From contig NC_134137.1 of assembly GCF_033958435.1 (NCBI RefSeq), forward strand, positions 224,171,501-224,235,500: a DNA stretch of 64,000 nt, written 5' to 3'. How positions within the stretch are numbered: position 1 is the first letter of the stretch; every line of letters starts with the position of its first letter. The stretch comes from Carettochelys insculpta (Eukaryota; Chordata; Testudines; Carettochelyidae). A model generated the notes under the pieces. That model saw only the letters and a program-made list of their open reading frames with translations. It searched no databases and was not told where the DNA came from. A program made the translations under genes and the position numbers. Of this stretch, positions 10,996 to 24,338 are shown piece after piece.

Positions 10996-12301
10996 CCGTT
11001 CTCTGCTTTGACACAAATGTACTGTGACCACAGTGGTGCCACTTCTCAGAGTAGCTTTTTTACCACCTGTATAAAATGGAGATGATGATGATCCTTCTTG
11101 CGATGAGACTACATGAAACCATGCTTATAAAGCACCTTGTGATTCTGGTGGGGAATATGAGAAAGAAGTGCAAATACCATCACCTTCATCAGCTCAGCGC
11201 AGCGGGGGTGGTGGGAAAGGAGGCTTGATTTGTGGTCTTTACTCACTTAGCTATATAAATATGTGCAGTTCAGAAATTGGAACTAATAAATTCATCACTG
11301 TTAAAAGGCAAGGGAGACAAAGGAGGTGGAACTTCCAGAGAGGCCATGTAATTTACATTCCTGGAGAAGTCAGGTTCTTTATCCCTCAATACAAGCCACC
11401 TGGGGGGCTCACACAGGAAGAAGTGGAGCAGAAGGCAGTGGTTAGAAACTGACAAGCTGTTGTGGAGGTGGATACTAAACCATGGAAAAGCACGTGCTGG
11501 GCCCACTTACATGACCCTGCATTCTCACAGACCACAAATCCCCCATGGAGCTTGGAAGCAAGGAGGAAAAAGCTCAGTTCCCTGCAGACAGTGGGCAAGA
11601 CTACTTTAAAAAAAGCACAGACATTTCCATTTGGAGGGCAGGGTGGGTTTTCGGTTTATCAGCTCAACTGAAACTCTGGGGGACAGAGCTTTCACTAAGG
11701 GGCTGGGGGAGATGTGTGGGTGTGAGTGTGTGGTAGAGGAGGAAAGGGACTGCTGCCAGCCTATCCTCCTGCCTGGCTGGCTGTCACACAGCTAATTGTT
11801 CTAAAACAGCTGGGCCAGACAATAGCATCTTTAATGGCCCAGCTTAAATATGGTCGTGACAGAAATCATAATATTTTAAAATCTCCCTTTCTCTCGGTCT
11901 TTTGGAAATCCATTTTTAATGACTGTACTTGGCTTTTTTTTTAATATAGATTTTTTTTCCTTGTTGCACAAAACTTTTTTCTTAAAGTGATAGGTTTTGA
12001 CTCTGTATAAGAGCCCAGATTCCAGACCACTGCACTATTCTGGGACCAGCAAATTCACTCCCTGCTGTACTGGGACAGGCCAGTGGCTCAGCTAGTACAG
12101 CAGACAGTCTCAGGCCATTCTGGGACAGGTCTGATCCCCTTCCCTGAGCATGCACATGAACATATATTTCCTAACCATGTGAACATAAGACACACTCTCC
12201 TCTCAGGCATCTTTTCCCAGAAACCTACCTTTAAAATATTTAGTGACAAAAAAGCCAATTGAAATTAAAGGCCAATTCATGTCACTCGGGGGTCAGCTGC
12301 A
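10996..12301. other. Mostly unique DNA
   Basis: At 11060-11150, ATAAAATGGAGATGATGATG and TATAAAGCACCTTGTGATTC resemble the 3' part of an old amniote MIR/L2-like repeat. The rest shows no gene; it becomes AT-rich near 11930. Confidence 0.4.
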
Positions 12302-12592
12302 ACTTCCTCTCAGAGAGTTACTTTCTGTTGTTAGATAGCTGAAGGAAGCTGGAAGCAGGACACTATTAGCCAGGGATAAAGCAGGAGCTGGAAGCAGGAC
12401 ACTATTAGCCAGGGATAAAGTATGGTGCCCTAGCCATCAGAACAAGGGCAGGAGATAAATCACTTGATCATTGTCTTCTGTTCTCCTTCTCTGGGGCACC
12501 TGGCATTGGCCACTGTCGGCAGATGGGATACTGGGCTGGATGGACCTTTGGTCTGACCCAGTATGGCCATTCTTATGTTCTTATGTTCACTG
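12302..12592 (+). mobile_element. CR1-family 3' tail with 39-bp tandem duplication
   Basis: The segment ends with GATGGACCTTTGGTCTGACC and TTCTTATGTTCTTATGTTC, the typical 3' end of turtle CR1/CR1-tailed SINEs. Inside, a unit beginning GCTGGAAGCAGGACAC starts at 12348 and again at 12387, nearly identical. This could be a CR1 3' fragment or the tail of a CR1-mobilised SINE. Confidence 0.75.
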
Positions 12593-14494
12593 AAAACCAA
12601 TAAAAAAAGCTGAGGGCTTTTAAAATTAACATTTCAGCTATTTCCCAGGTTTGACAAGAACTATTTTAACAAGTTTTTTGAGGCAATATTAGGTATGTTT
12701 GACTGAAAACGAGGATAATAAAAGTGAGGAACAATCTGCCATAAGCTACACACTCTGGATAAGTTTACTGCACAGCTCTGCCACCACCCTCAGTTCTGAT
12801 CTACAATATTCTTTGTTATTTAAGTCCAGTCTGGGGCTAGCCATCCTCCACTGCATCTCAGTGCTGCCCCTCATCATTTGCTGCTGATGTAATCTTTAGG
12901 CCTGAGGTGACATGACAGAGCTGTCAGAGGAGGCCCCGTCATTTCACCTCACGTCTAATCTGCACTGTTTTTTTGCAATCCACACAATGCTTTTTACTGA
13001 TGACCTCATACTGCTGAATCCTTTGCTCTGCTTTCATCCAATCAAACAAACATTAAAAAGACTATAATGCTTGATAATTTATTTACTTGCTCTCTTTATT
13101 GCTAAATTTGGCTTATAAATCTGGCACAAATATTTTTGATATTTTACTCTGAAAAAAGTACAAAAACAAATTCATATATTATCTGAAATGTTCACAACTG
13201 CACATTGCCCACTGCTCCATATTTAGTAACACTATGGCTGTCATTTACTTTCAGAAGGTTTTCTGCATTTGCAGGGAGGGTAGAAACAGATTAATTTGTA
13301 TACAGTAAAGGAGTTTAGAATCTACAGAAAATGTCATGACTACCTCAGAGGACAACTTAGTGACTTGCATTGGGGTCAGGACCTGACACCTGAGAAACAG
13401 TTGCTTTATGCATCAACTAACTGCATCACTTAGCACTTGAAAGCCAATTTCTAAATCTAAATCAGTCCCTTAGAAATTGGACTCCAGCTCTTACAAATGG
13501 AAGATGTTGCCCATATAGACTCAATCCAGATGAACTGTCAAACAGTTGCTGCAGGGTCATCAGAGAATGGGCCACATCCTTGCACTACCAGCTGGAACTG
13601 TTGTATAGAACAAGCCTTGTGATTCCATCTTGAGGATTGACTAGCTCCAAGAATGAAAGGTAAAGGCTACAGGCAAGCAGCAGTACATAATACCTCTTCC
13701 ACTATGGATTCAGACAGCATTGCACCTGGAGCACAGCATACCTACCGAGGGGGAGTAAGTCAAGGCAAGGATCCAGGAGACTGACAAATTTAGCACCCAA
13801 TTCAGCAAGAAGGGAACTCAGGGAACTGGGACCTTCTGTAGGGAAACCAGCATTGTTACTATAATTATTATGCTGATTTATTAAGTATCGCTAGGTGGAT
13901 AGTTACAAATACTGCAATTTTTGCTCTCAGTTTGTTGGTAGTGATTTCAGTGTTGCTTTGCGCAAGCGCAAGAGCCCACCTGTACACAGCTCACTGCAGG
14001 ATCACAGCTAAAGTCTGAAAAGAGAAAACCATACAGAAATAAAAACTACCTGTGATGGGTAATATTAAAGAGACACTGCTTCTGAAGCTGCTGCATCAGG
14101 AATTCATATCAGCTGAGCTGTCACTTTGTCCAGAATAAAAGAAACAGAAGCTTAAAGGACCATAATAGAAACAAATTATCACTACCACCACCATCAGCAA
14201 AAAAAAAAAAAATTGCACACAACACCTTGGCTTCATAAATATATCTCTTGCCTCAAGCTATGAAAGTTGTTAAGATGCCAGCTCTGGCAAACTGCTAGAG
14301 GGGCACAACCAAGGGTCCAGAAGCAGGGGCCCTGAGAATGAGACAGTACTGTCCGTGGTCCTGAAACATTTGCCCTTAACTGACAGGAAGCGCTGTAACA
14401 GGGTAAGACAGCTGCATTTCTCCCTTACTGAGTTGCACCTTTCATTAAGTTTGCTCTGCAGTGGTGCCCAAAGAGGAGGAGGATTGTTGTTATT
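12593..14494. other. Unique AT-rich DNA, no gene seen
   Basis: No open frame above about 60 codons carries a domain. Stretches near 12900-13130 look non-repetitive and compositionally even, so conserved non-coding DNA is possible but cannot be tested here. Confidence 0.4.
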
Positions 14495-14815
14495 GTTGTT
14501 TATTTGTTTTACAGTAACACCTGAATACTCCAGCTGGGCTCAGGCCCCATTGTTCCAGATGCACAAGCAACTGAGAAAGACTATGTCCTCAACCCCCAAA
14601 GAGCTTACAATTTAAATGGACAAGACAGAAAAAGGATGAGGGAAAGGAAGCATTAGTATCCTCATTTTACATATGGAAAATCAAAGCATGGAGTGATTAA
14701 GTACTTTATCTGAGACCACATTGGAAATGTGTGTCAGAGCCAGCACTTAGGTCTCTCTCTACAGAATCCAGGCCAGTGCCTTAATTATGAGACCATCCTC
14801 CCTTCTCAGATGTTG
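14495..14815 (-). repeat. Old MIR-like/tRNA-core SINE
   Basis: CCAAAGAGCTTACAATTTAA is followed by CCTCATTTTACATATGGAAA, then GTGTCAGAGCCAGCACTTAG and CAGTGCCTTAATTATGAGAC. This is the order seen when an amniote MIR-like SINE is read on its antisense strand. It is highly diverged; the exact family is unknown. Confidence 0.45.
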
Positions 14816-14869
14816 AAGACTCCCTCAAGGTCCAAAGCACTACAGATTGTAATTGCCAATAGAAAGATC

Positions 14870-15640
14870 ACAGAATCACAGGGTTAGAAGGTACCACTGT
14901 GGTCATCTAGCCTAGGGGTGAGCAAACGTTTTAGGTCGGCCCCCAGTTTTCGTCCCTGCAATTAGCGAGTCCACCCTCTATCTGTCTAATGTAATCCAAA
15001 GCAATGGAAATTTTGGTTATGTTCATATGAAGGAAAAAAAACCAAAAACCCATTTGGCATGTGTAAGAAAAAAAGTTTGTAGCATGTAAATGCTTTATTA
15101 ATCAGTATATAAATGTGAAGAAACAGCCATAAAAACAGAAACACATTTCAACATTTTTAATCTATTATTTATGTATTTATTTATTAAAATATTTTCACCT
15201 CGCCTCTCTATTTAAAATATTGAAACCAGTCTATAATTTTTAAACAAATATAAATATATAGAAAGATTTAAAAGTTCAAAAGTCCAAAAGAACATAAAAC
15301 CTGCTAAAACACCTCATAAGAATGAACACATACATGCAAACTCAAACATTAATAAAAACATGAGTGAAAAGGGCATCTTTAGCTTGTCACCAAAATATTA
15401 ATATTGGTGCCATTCAAATATCCCAGGGAAGAGCATTCCACAGCCTGGGAGCAGAGGCTGAGAAGGCCTTGCTTTCATGTTGATGTTAATCTCTGTTTTT
15501 ATGTTAATGAGATGCATTAGCCTGAAGCCCAGCAGTCGATCGCGCTTTGCCCCCCTTACATTTCACACTGTCCCCCCGAGGGGGTCCAGCCCCCACTTTG
15601 CACACCCATGATCCAGTCTAACCTCTTGAAAGTCATGTGC
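14870..15640 (-). mobile_element. CR1 3'-end fragment split by a hAT element
   Basis: ATCACAGAATCACAGGGTTA and GGTCATCTAG on the left continue into CCAGTCTAACCTC on the right, the CR1 tail on its minus strand. The hAT element at 14913-15610 separates the two parts. Confidence 0.7.
14913..15610. mobile_element. hAT-type nonautonomous element (698 bp)
   Basis: The left end TAGGGGTGAGCAAACG and the right end TTTGCACACCCATG are diverged CAGGGGTG-type inverted repeats. The 8-bp flanks ATCTAGCC (14905-14912) and ATCCAGTC (15611-15618) match at 6 of 8 positions, as expected for an aged hAT duplication inside a CR1 tail. The interior is AT-rich and non-coding. Confidence 0.7.
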
Positions 15641-15799
15641 ATGTTAACTGAACGCAGATTTTCTGAGCTCTGCTCGTAACTGCTCAGCGATCCAAAGAAA
15701 CACACTGTACATTGGAGAAACCATGGTCATCAGCTAAACTGCATTTATACAGCCTTGGGAGAATGAGATGATTAAATTAAAAGCCAGTCTATTCAGAAC

Positions 15800-16080
15800 A
15801 AACAGAAGGAATTGCACCTTCCTGCAGCGTTTGGAAAACCTGTGGAATTCACAGCCACAGGAGGCTGTCAACTCAAAAGCTGTGGTCGGATAATTTCATG
15901 AGTATTAACAACATCAGAAGCTATGCCATGAGATAAAATGAATGATGTGAGGATTCACCTCTCATACTTCAGGGCATAACAGGCTTGAAAGGGCAGGAAG
16001 AATTTCTTCTCCTTCTTGCAAAGTATTGCACATTCAGCTGAATACACAGCTGCCATTCTCTGAAGTAGCTGTGCTGAGTG
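15800..16080 (+). mobile_element. CR1-like 3' UTR remnant
   Basis: Phrases such as CCTGTGGAATTCACAGCCAC and GGCAGGAAGAATTTCTTCTC follow the order of a CR1/L3-like 3' UTR. Both ends are indistinct and the copy is old. Confidence 0.45.
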
Positions 16081-18109
16081 CAAGGTTAGCCCCTGGGGGA
16101 AGTAAGAGTCCTGGGATAGACAGACCAAACTGTTTAATCTAGGAAGGGTAATTTCAAGGTGTCTCTGATAAAGAGCAGGGAAGGGGAGACGCAGGAAAAT
16201 AAAAAAAAAAGGACAGCAAGAAGAAGAAAGCTAAAAGGAGAGCAAGCAAGAGATAAAAGGGGGAACAATGGAGTGAGAACTGTAATAGAAGGGAAGAACA
16301 AAGGCACAAAGGAATCTATTAAAAAAAAACATCTTTCCTCACACACTTAAAAGCAACATCACAGAGCATGTCTCTGAATCCAAATGACTGGAAGCAAACA
16401 GCAGGTCAGGCAACAAACATTTATGCCCATCAGGGGCACAGCTGACCTCTCCACTATTGTTTACATTAGTAGTCAAGACAGGGACTGGCATGTGGTGCCA
16501 CTGATGTGGCCTCCTGTCAATCAGCACGGTAGCTCCCTTGCCCTGCTGTTGCTCAAGTCCAACCATTAGAGCCAACCAGCATGGCTCCCTCTGCTCCAGG
16601 CCTCTCTGTGATTGACAAGGGACCCAATGGAAGGAAATAAAATCACTGGCTTATTCAGTTTTCCATTATATAAGGCAGCATCAATGGGGTTTGTGTAGTT
16701 TGGCTCCAAAACACTTAACATGCAAGAAATCAGCTATGCTAGGAAAAGGACAGAGATTAAACCAGCCAGGTTACACAAGAATGAGTTATTTACATGATTA
16801 ATTTAAAAAAGTAAATTTAGCTCAGGCTCCTTGGGTCTTGTAGGCCCTTATATGGAGAAAGGAGAACCAAATAAGCTTTGACTGCTTTGTTTAGCTTGCC
16901 CATGTAAAACCAATACTTAGTATCTTATGTTCATATAGGACCTTTGATCCAGAAGAGTGGCACTAGTTGACGCACTGTTTACACATTCCTAGGACTTGCT
17001 TCACTCTCCTCCATGCAGAGATGTGTGTGCTCTTTCACAGCACACAACAATACTATGCAGCCATGTAGGAAGAACATAATCTCGCTCTGAAACTGCCAGA
17101 AGAATTTTGCATGAGAATCTGGATACTTGCTATTCCTTGGCAAGCCAGGCTACTTAATTCCCTCCATCTCTTTAGCAAACTGTCTCCAGAATTTAAAGTG
17201 CAAGTGGTTAGAACCTTTGCTTTACATCTCAGCCAAAAGATATGACCGCCAATAGCAAAACACCCCCGCAAACACCAGTGAGGCACCCTCACAATAATGA
17301 CTAAAAGAGAAGAGTGCCACCTACTGCATTGACAACTCTGTGTCATAAAAACTCACCTCCTGATGCTTCCCAACTCTATTTAGCTTGTGAATTCTAGGAG
17401 GATCACAGAACAAGATGGAATGTTTGCACAGGACTTAAGGCGCTAGCCATTTTTCTTAAAGGAGTTTCCTTTTAGAGATAGCACATCTTCCTGCAGCTCT
17501 GCATTTCTTTTTCTCAGGCACCCTTTTCATACACATGCAAAGACATATCTGATTCAATATATTCTTCTTTTTCTACTTCAGAAATATTACCAAGATCTAA
17601 TTAATATATATTCATATCAATGGCAAAGAGTTAATTGAAATATTGAATAACTACAACTTCAACATAATACTTCAGAGATACTAAGCAGATGGTTTATCCA
17701 CCACATTATATAAATTTTAGTTAAAAATTGGAAGGAGACTTTAGAGGTATTATTTTTGCAACACAAGGGTATTCCCTAGATCGTGCCAAGATGTGAGTGC
17801 ATGAAAAGCATTCTGAAAATCAGCTTAATGTGTGTTTTCTTTTCCAATTAAGAAAAGGGGATAAAAATCTGCTTTACATTCTAAGTGTGAATTTCCCTAT
17901 TAATTGGGATCCTTTCTCAATGCAATAACATGGGCACATAAAGCCAAATCCCAGTCTCAGGGGGAATCCACTGACTTCAGTTGAGTTACACCAAACATGA
18001 ATGTAGCCAAAAGCATATTTTGAGTTCCCTTGCAGGAAGAATGCATTATATTGACCTATATTAATTGTGCCTACTGCCAATAAGGAAACCTGCAGAGCAG
18101 CTACGATAA
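16081..18109. other. Unique AT-rich DNA, no gene seen
   Basis: The only structure noted is an A-rich, purine-rich run near 16190-16340. Small frames on both strands lack domains. Confidence 0.45.
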
Positions 18110-18870
18110 GAAAAAATGATGTGGTTTCTGGCCAATGGGAGCCATGGTGACCACCTTCTGGCCTCCGCCCCCAAAGGCGCATGAAGCAGAGAGATACAAG
18201 GAGGGAGCAGCTAGGCATTTGGAGCAGCCTGGGGCTGCAGCAGGCAGACAGCCTGCTTCAGAGTCCTGAGGGGCTGTTGTCTGGGAGCCACCTAGGTACA
18301 TACCTTCAAGTCTGAGCCTACCTCTGTCACATCCACCCCTCCTGCTCCCTAACTCCCTGTCCCAGGACACCACCACCTTCTGCACTCTCTCATAGACCCT
18401 GTTCTCCCTCCTAGACTCCTTCCCCAGGCCAGAATCCTCTCCTGCTCCTATACCTGCTCCCTAAACCTACAACCCTGCTACATCCCAATCTTGTGCTCCA
18501 GGTCACAACCCAAACCCTCTGCCCCATCAGCCTAAGTCACAGCTCCTTCCCAGAGCCTGCACCCTGACTTATACTCCTTGCTGAGGTCTGAATCCTCTCC
18601 TGCACCTATACCCCCTCCCAGACCTTGCAGCTCAATCTTCTGCCCCAGGTTACAACCCGCTCTTGCACCTAAACTTCCTCTCAGGCCCCATGCCCTCTCC
18701 TGCACTCCAATTCTCTACCCCAAGCTCCCTTCTGCACCCAACATACACCCCAGACCCTGTACCCCTCTGCAGAAAAGTGCAGTCCTTAACCACGTGCCAA
18801 AATCCCCCCATCAAACATTATTGCTCATCCATGCTCAAGTGGCTAATGAGAGTTGAGGGGTACCCAGGCC
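18110..18870. repeat. Dispersed repeat with pyrimidine-rich degenerate tandem part
   Basis: The first part (18110-18330) includes TTTCTGGCCAATGGGAGCCA. Then 18330-18790 is a degenerate array of CTCCTGCACC, CCCAGACCCTG and ACTCCCTCC-like modules. It looks like a VNTR-containing reptile repeat. Open frames through it are proline-rich by composition only. Confidence 0.45.
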
Positions 18871-19952
18871 TACCCACTGCTCTGGGCTCCAGCCCAGGGA
18901 CCCTGTTGACAGCAGCTGTCTGCTGTGCCATTCATTTAATTCTCATTGCTATTCTAATTAGCCACTTCCCCATGGCCTTGAGCCATCTTGATTCCTTATC
19001 TCCGGACTTTATCAAATAAAGTCCAAGCAACCAATTCAAGGCTTCTGCTCCTTTTTCTCATTCTCTCTGGCTCCTGGCAGTGCCACCTTTTCCAGGGATC
19101 TGCAGCTCTGCCTGCGAGCCACAACATCCACACTCCTACAGCGCCGCCAAGGAACTGCTCTTTTCCTCGGCCCTGCAAGTCTTCTTATGCTGAATTGCAG
19201 GGCCCTGATTGTCTGCTTCCCACACAGCCACTTTAGGTGGCCCGAAGATCTTCTCTACTGCACTGTTTTGGAGCAGAATGTGGCACAACCAAAAGGCCTC
19301 CAGCAAGAGGCCTTGGGGCCTTGTCCGTTCTGTGATAATGCAGCTGAAGCACATTCTATTATTCTCTCTTGTCTTGAATAGGCAGCAGGTGGGGGCAAAG
19401 GCTAGACATGCCTTCACAGACTATTCTGACATATTTACAATGCAGCAGTATGCAGAGTCTCTTGTCTGGGAAATCTCTGCAGTGTCCAAATGTCAGCTCA
19501 CAACCGATATGGTGCTGTGCTGCCTGGTGGGCCTGTTTGCAGTGTGGGAGAATACTAACTCTCAATTCCTGGGTGGAGACAGGTGTCATGATTGCGACAG
19601 AGGGGGACTGTGCTCAGAAGGGAGAGGTCATGAGAAAGGAAAGGGAGGCAGCACCTCGCTAGACACCTCTGTAGGTCAACTCTTGTGGCGCAAAGAACTA
19701 AGGAAAGCAGGCAATGAAACAATGATGAATGGGGAGCCAGAGTTTGAAGAATGAAGCTCTCCAGCCGGCAGTGCTGCTGTAGAAAACGGTGAAGAAGTGA
19801 TGGCCGTGGGGAGTTCAGAGCTAGCTTGATATCAGCCTCTACCAGCAGGGGGCACTGTAAAGAATAGTGTAGGGGTACCATAGAGAATAATGTAAAGGCA
19901 CTAGCTGTGGGGAGCTCACAGCTACTCCAGGCCCATCCTCTCCAGAAAGGGA
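18871..19952. other. Unique DNA, no gene seen
   Basis: A 181-codon plus-strand frame (19209-19754) and its overlapping frames show no domain or homology I recognise. Several frames on both strands are open together here, which argues against coding. Confidence 0.4.
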
Positions 19953-19953
19953 A

Positions 19954-19954
<1 letters not shown>

Positions 19955-19985
<31 letters not shown>

Positions 19986-19987
19986 AA
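19955..19987 (+). repeat. (AAAT)n microsatellite
   Basis: About eight AAAT units in a row, possibly marking the tail of an unrecognised retroelement. Confidence 0.95.
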
Positions 19988-20536
19988 GCTGCCATTCATT
20001 CTGATGTAATTAACAATTAATACAAGTGGTTAATATTTGCCTAATGACTCATCCGTATTCCATAATGCATCATCTGCTTATTTATTAATAGATAACTATA
20101 CACTGGTAAATGAAAACGAATGGTCATTGCTTCCCCGGGGCTATTGTTAAAGGTTGCTTTGGTTTTGACTGTAAAGACCATTCATAAATAAACCATCAGA
20201 TTTCCTACCAGCAGATAAAAATCTCTTTTATGGATCCAAGTTCTCCCAGCAGACCTGTGTGGTGTCACCATAAATAGGGATTGAAGATTTTAATATACTC
20301 CAACACTGCTGCTTCAAAATTTGGTCCCGGGAAATAATCATTCCAGGTTTGTGTTTGGTTTTGGCTAAATGGATGCATGACAGCCCTGGCTCCTGTATTA
20401 GCTGCAGAGAGTTCATAGATCTCAGACAACGGAAATGTTTATTTAGTGAGGATCGTATACATAGGTCTCCCCTGTTCAGTGAGTAAAGACAATGTGCAGA
20501 GCTTTCAAGACAAAAGCACTCAGATTCTTATAACTA
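19988..20536. other. Unique AT-rich DNA
   Basis: No feature recognised. Confidence 0.4.
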
Positions 20537-20690
20537 TTATTTATGATGTGTATTACCATACCACCTGGACAGCCTAGTCACACACTAGAATCCCATTGTG
20601 CTCAGTGCTTCACAGGCACAGAACAAAAAGACAGTCCCTGCTCCAAAAGGTTTATAATTTCTTGACTGACAGTTCACTTAGAGAGTAACA
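20537..20690. repeat. Old amniote SINE-like fragment
   Basis: CATTGTGCTCAGTGCTTCAC, GAACAAAAAGACAGTCCCTG and CTCCAAAAGGTTTATAATTT match the order of the same old repeat class seen at 14495. Family assignment is tentative. Confidence 0.4.
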
Positions 20691-23600
20691 GGGATTTAGA
20701 AGCTCATGAGCAACTGACCTGGAGCTGGGTTCCTCGATCTCTTATACATTTTTAAATGCTCTCCCTCACCTCTTAAAAGCACTGTGACAATGTAGATTAA
20801 TAATTATTCAGAGCACAACAGTCCTCAACACATCCTTCCGCATCTAGCACCTACCAACTTTCCTATGTTTTTTTTCCTTTTTCCCTATCTGTCTCATGTC
20901 TCCTAATGCCACGGGCGGGAGTGGGGTTCTGTGAGCAAGGCCAGAGAAATTCATTGAACTTTTCCCCAATCAAGGTGGAACTCTTTACATGGGGGCGGGG
21001 GGAGGTCAGGGAAGAGAGAGGGAAACACCTGCTCCACGCTATTTACTTTCAGAGGTGGAAGGGGCCAATTGAGACTGTTTGAAGGCAAAATTTCACCTCC
21101 TGGCTTTGAGCCCGGAATTTAACAGAAGCTAAGCCTCAGAATATCTATGTCATAGTGTTGCAGTAGTGATCAATACAGCCATGTTCCAAAGACGGAGGAG
21201 GACAGGATCTTCCCCGAGAAGAAGCAGCTAGTGCTTTTCCTCTCTTGATGGGTGGCTGAGATCCCAAAGTTCTTCTGGGCTGTTTGCTTTCCTATGCAGT
21301 CAGCCTCTATGGCTGGGCTCGTGGATCTTGAGGCTGTGATGGGCCAGGCCCTTGGGACCCAACACCAAAGAGTTCCACAGCCATCTGCTGGAGGCATTTC
21401 ATGAGAGCTCTGAAATGCTTCCAACAGCTTTAAGGATTTTCCCCCCCACAAAATATAAGAATTTATTATTCTTCCATTAGGAAATCAGCCATAAGATCTA
21501 AGCAGAAGCTGTCTTCCACTACTGAGGAGCAGTGGCAGGCTGGACAGAGAAACGCTAGGACTAGACACACCCTAACTTGGGGAGTATGTGAAATCCCAGC
21601 CCAGAGACAAATTTCGCCCCTCTCTTTATAAAGAGACAAACACAATCTGCCCAGGTGAAAGCCCCAATGACCTTAGATGTGGATTATGATCCGATCAGAA
21701 TTGTGCAGCATGAGCCTCTCACTACCTCAGAAGGATTCCAATAAGGCACCTCAGTCTCTCTCCAGGACCTTAGACTGGATAATGATAACCTAATCCAATG
21801 ACTCCCTAACCTCTACGTACTTCATCTCCTCCCTTTTCTCCTCCTCCTCATTCTCCTGACCCTAGTTTCACAGACTGAAGTCCCTGGGGATTGAAATGCT
21901 GTGGATTCCTAGGACGTGATTAAATATTTAAATCGATAAAATTACATTCCGCCAGTGACATTCAGCTCTGCATCTACCTTGCCTCCCGCTCTCTCCTTCC
22001 TGGCCCCCTGGCAGCTCTTGCCACCTCCCCAGACACACGACAGCCAGGGATCTGTTCCTTCCACTCTGCTATCTGCTAAATGTTTTTTATTCTCAACCAC
22101 CTGCCCCAGGCCCTCTCATCAATTATTAATCAAACATGCTATGAATATGCAAATCAGCCTGCACACCCATTTTATTAAATTAAATTAAAAAAAGAAAAGG
22201 AAACGACATAGCGTACAGTTGCAGAAGAGACGATGGTGCAGATCGCAGCGGGGAGGGAGGAGAGAGAAGAGAAGCGGGCAGGGTCTCATGGCAAGGGATG
22301 GGGAAGGGTGAGCTGGAATTTGAATTGTACAAGCCTCGAGAGCTGATTAGCTGGAATTGTTTGTATGTTTAATTTAAAGCAAGCTTCTGCAGGCATGCTG
22401 GGTTGGGATGGGTGGATGGTGTGTGTGGAACAGGGAGGGTGCGAATTTTGCATCAAATAAATTGTTTAAAAAAGGTGGCAAGGATTCTTCCCTTTGATCA
22501 CTGCCTTTTGTTTCCCCAGAGAGGGTATGGCAGCGCTGCAGGTAGCAGCCGGTTGGATCTGTTATGTGAGGAGAGCTGTAACTCCATGCTACTGTGTGTA
22601 AAACTATCCAGCTGCTGTCACACCCAGGTAGGGGTGAAAGGAATATAAAATTGTCTACAGGCAATTCCCTAATGCAACCCTATTGCAACCTGGGTCCCTG
22701 CCAGGTCTTTCAATAGCTCTCTGTTGGATTTTGCAGCAGCTCAGATGGCTCTTACTGGCTTACTTTCACTGCTATCCCAAGGACACTGGGGTCTCTCTTC
22801 CTTGTACCTGGACAACTTGCGCAGGTTCCTGGCTTTCTCCATAGAAAAGGCTGTGCAGACACAGGGGGCTGGTTAGCTATTCCCACAACATGCAATGATG
22901 GGGGAGGACTAATCATAGGTCAGATCAGACCACAAGGCCCTACATCTACACATTACCTTCCAGTATGGGAGCATGTGTACATCCCAGGTCCCCTGGGCCA
23001 GTTTCTTCTCTTCCAAGGCAATGTTGGGAGGGGGCACTTAGCAGGTAAGTGGGCTGGGCTGGGCTGGGCTAGGCTGGGCTAATTAATTTGATCCACGTCA
23101 GTCAGTCACTGGCTACATAGTCAGTGGAGCTGAGCAACCTTGGGATGCACTGAGCTCCTTCCCAATCTCTGACAGTATCATATGAGTTTCCTTTGGGTGT
23201 CTGACACTGTCCCCTTCCTTCCTCCTGCCTAACAGGCCAGCTATTTGCCCCTTCACGTAGCCACTGAGCTCTGATGGCAGCTGGCTGATTGCAAAGGTGA
23301 GTGCTAGAAATCCCCTCTGCCGGACTGCGAGTGTTTCAGTAAATGTAGTGATGACAGAAGGTGGGAGTTTGACTGACCTGGAGCCTGGTGTCTCCCATCC
23401 ACCCTTCGGGAAAGCACAGAACATGCAGCTTTAGTACCCTTGCTTTGCCTTACGTCAGAAAGCCTTCCTGGGCTGGAGGGGTAACTCATTCCACCCTGGT
23501 GTCAGGGTCTCTGCCAAGGAGTGGGCGGAGGGGGAGGCTACTAACCAGCAGTGATGGTGAGGGCACCTGCACACAGAAACCAAGCATACACTGGAGCCAT

Positions 23601-23973
23601 ATGCTTGGAGCTAATGTCCATACACAGCTACAGCAAGGTTTCCAGAGCCAGAGCTGTGGAGAAGGGCATAGGGGGATGGGAGAGAAAGCACATTGGTAGC
23701 TGAAGGCAGTGTGACTGAGAGGGACTTTGGTTACCAGAATGCCTTTGGGGTGCTGGTGGAAGGAGAAAGACAGTACACTCAGGAATGGCTCCTCTACCTG
23801 CTGGTCTAGAACTACCATCTAGTGATACAGAGGATGAGCTGACCTGCCCCTTTTGGAACATGTAGCAATACTAGGGGCTCTGACAGGTTCTGTTCACAGG
23901 GTGCAGAGCAATTTACTGGCTTCACCTGTGAAGTCCCAGGACTGATTCCTCTTTCTCTATACTGCCTCAGAGT
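20691..23973. other. Unique DNA, no gene seen
   Basis: Contains a short (GGGCT)n run at 23051-23080. Region 21900-22400 is AT-rich with homopolymer A/T blocks. No exons or domains were recognised. Confidence 0.45.
23051..23080 (+). repeat. (GGGCT)n short tandem repeat
   Basis: Five to six GGGCT units, one carrying an A in place of a G. Confidence 0.85.
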
Positions 23974-24338
23974 GGCAATGTCTACGTGGGCAGCCTCTGT
24001 CGACGGGTTGCATCTACACATAAAGCAGATTGAAAGAGCAAGCCGCTTTGTCTACAGAGAGTAGCCAAACTGCCTGGGCCTCTCTCCACAAAATGGCTGA
24101 CTGGAAGCTCTGCAAACTGGGCTGCACGGAGAACCAGAAGCCCTCTCTGTCGACAGAAGTGTCCCCATGGGAGCTGTTGACAAAACACTGTAGACAGAGG
24201 TGCTATACCTGATCAGGAACAGGGATAACTCTGCTGACTGAACAGCTGCCTTTTGCTGACAAAGTCCCGACAGAGCACTTTAAGCGTGTAGACGCTTGGC
24301 AAGTTTTGGCGACAGAAGCTGCCCTTGTAGGCGCAGCC
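23974..24338. mobile_element. MITE with GGCAATGTCTACGTGGGCAG ends (365 bp)
   Basis: The left end GGCAATGTCTACGTGGGCAG aligns with the reverse complement of the right end, GGCTGCGCCTACAAGGGCAG. Both are followed by CCTCTGTCGAC or CTTCTGTCGCC. Internal CTGTCGACAG and GTGTAGACGC motifs recur. No coding capacity and no clear TSD. The end signature resembles the Harbinger MITEs of this window. Confidence 0.6.

Noticed and set aside
14355..14615. 86-codon plus-strand frame
   Set aside because: Overlaps an old SINE and has no domain.
19209..19754. 181-codon plus-strand frame
   Set aside because: No domain, several overlapping frames equally open, no splice partners.
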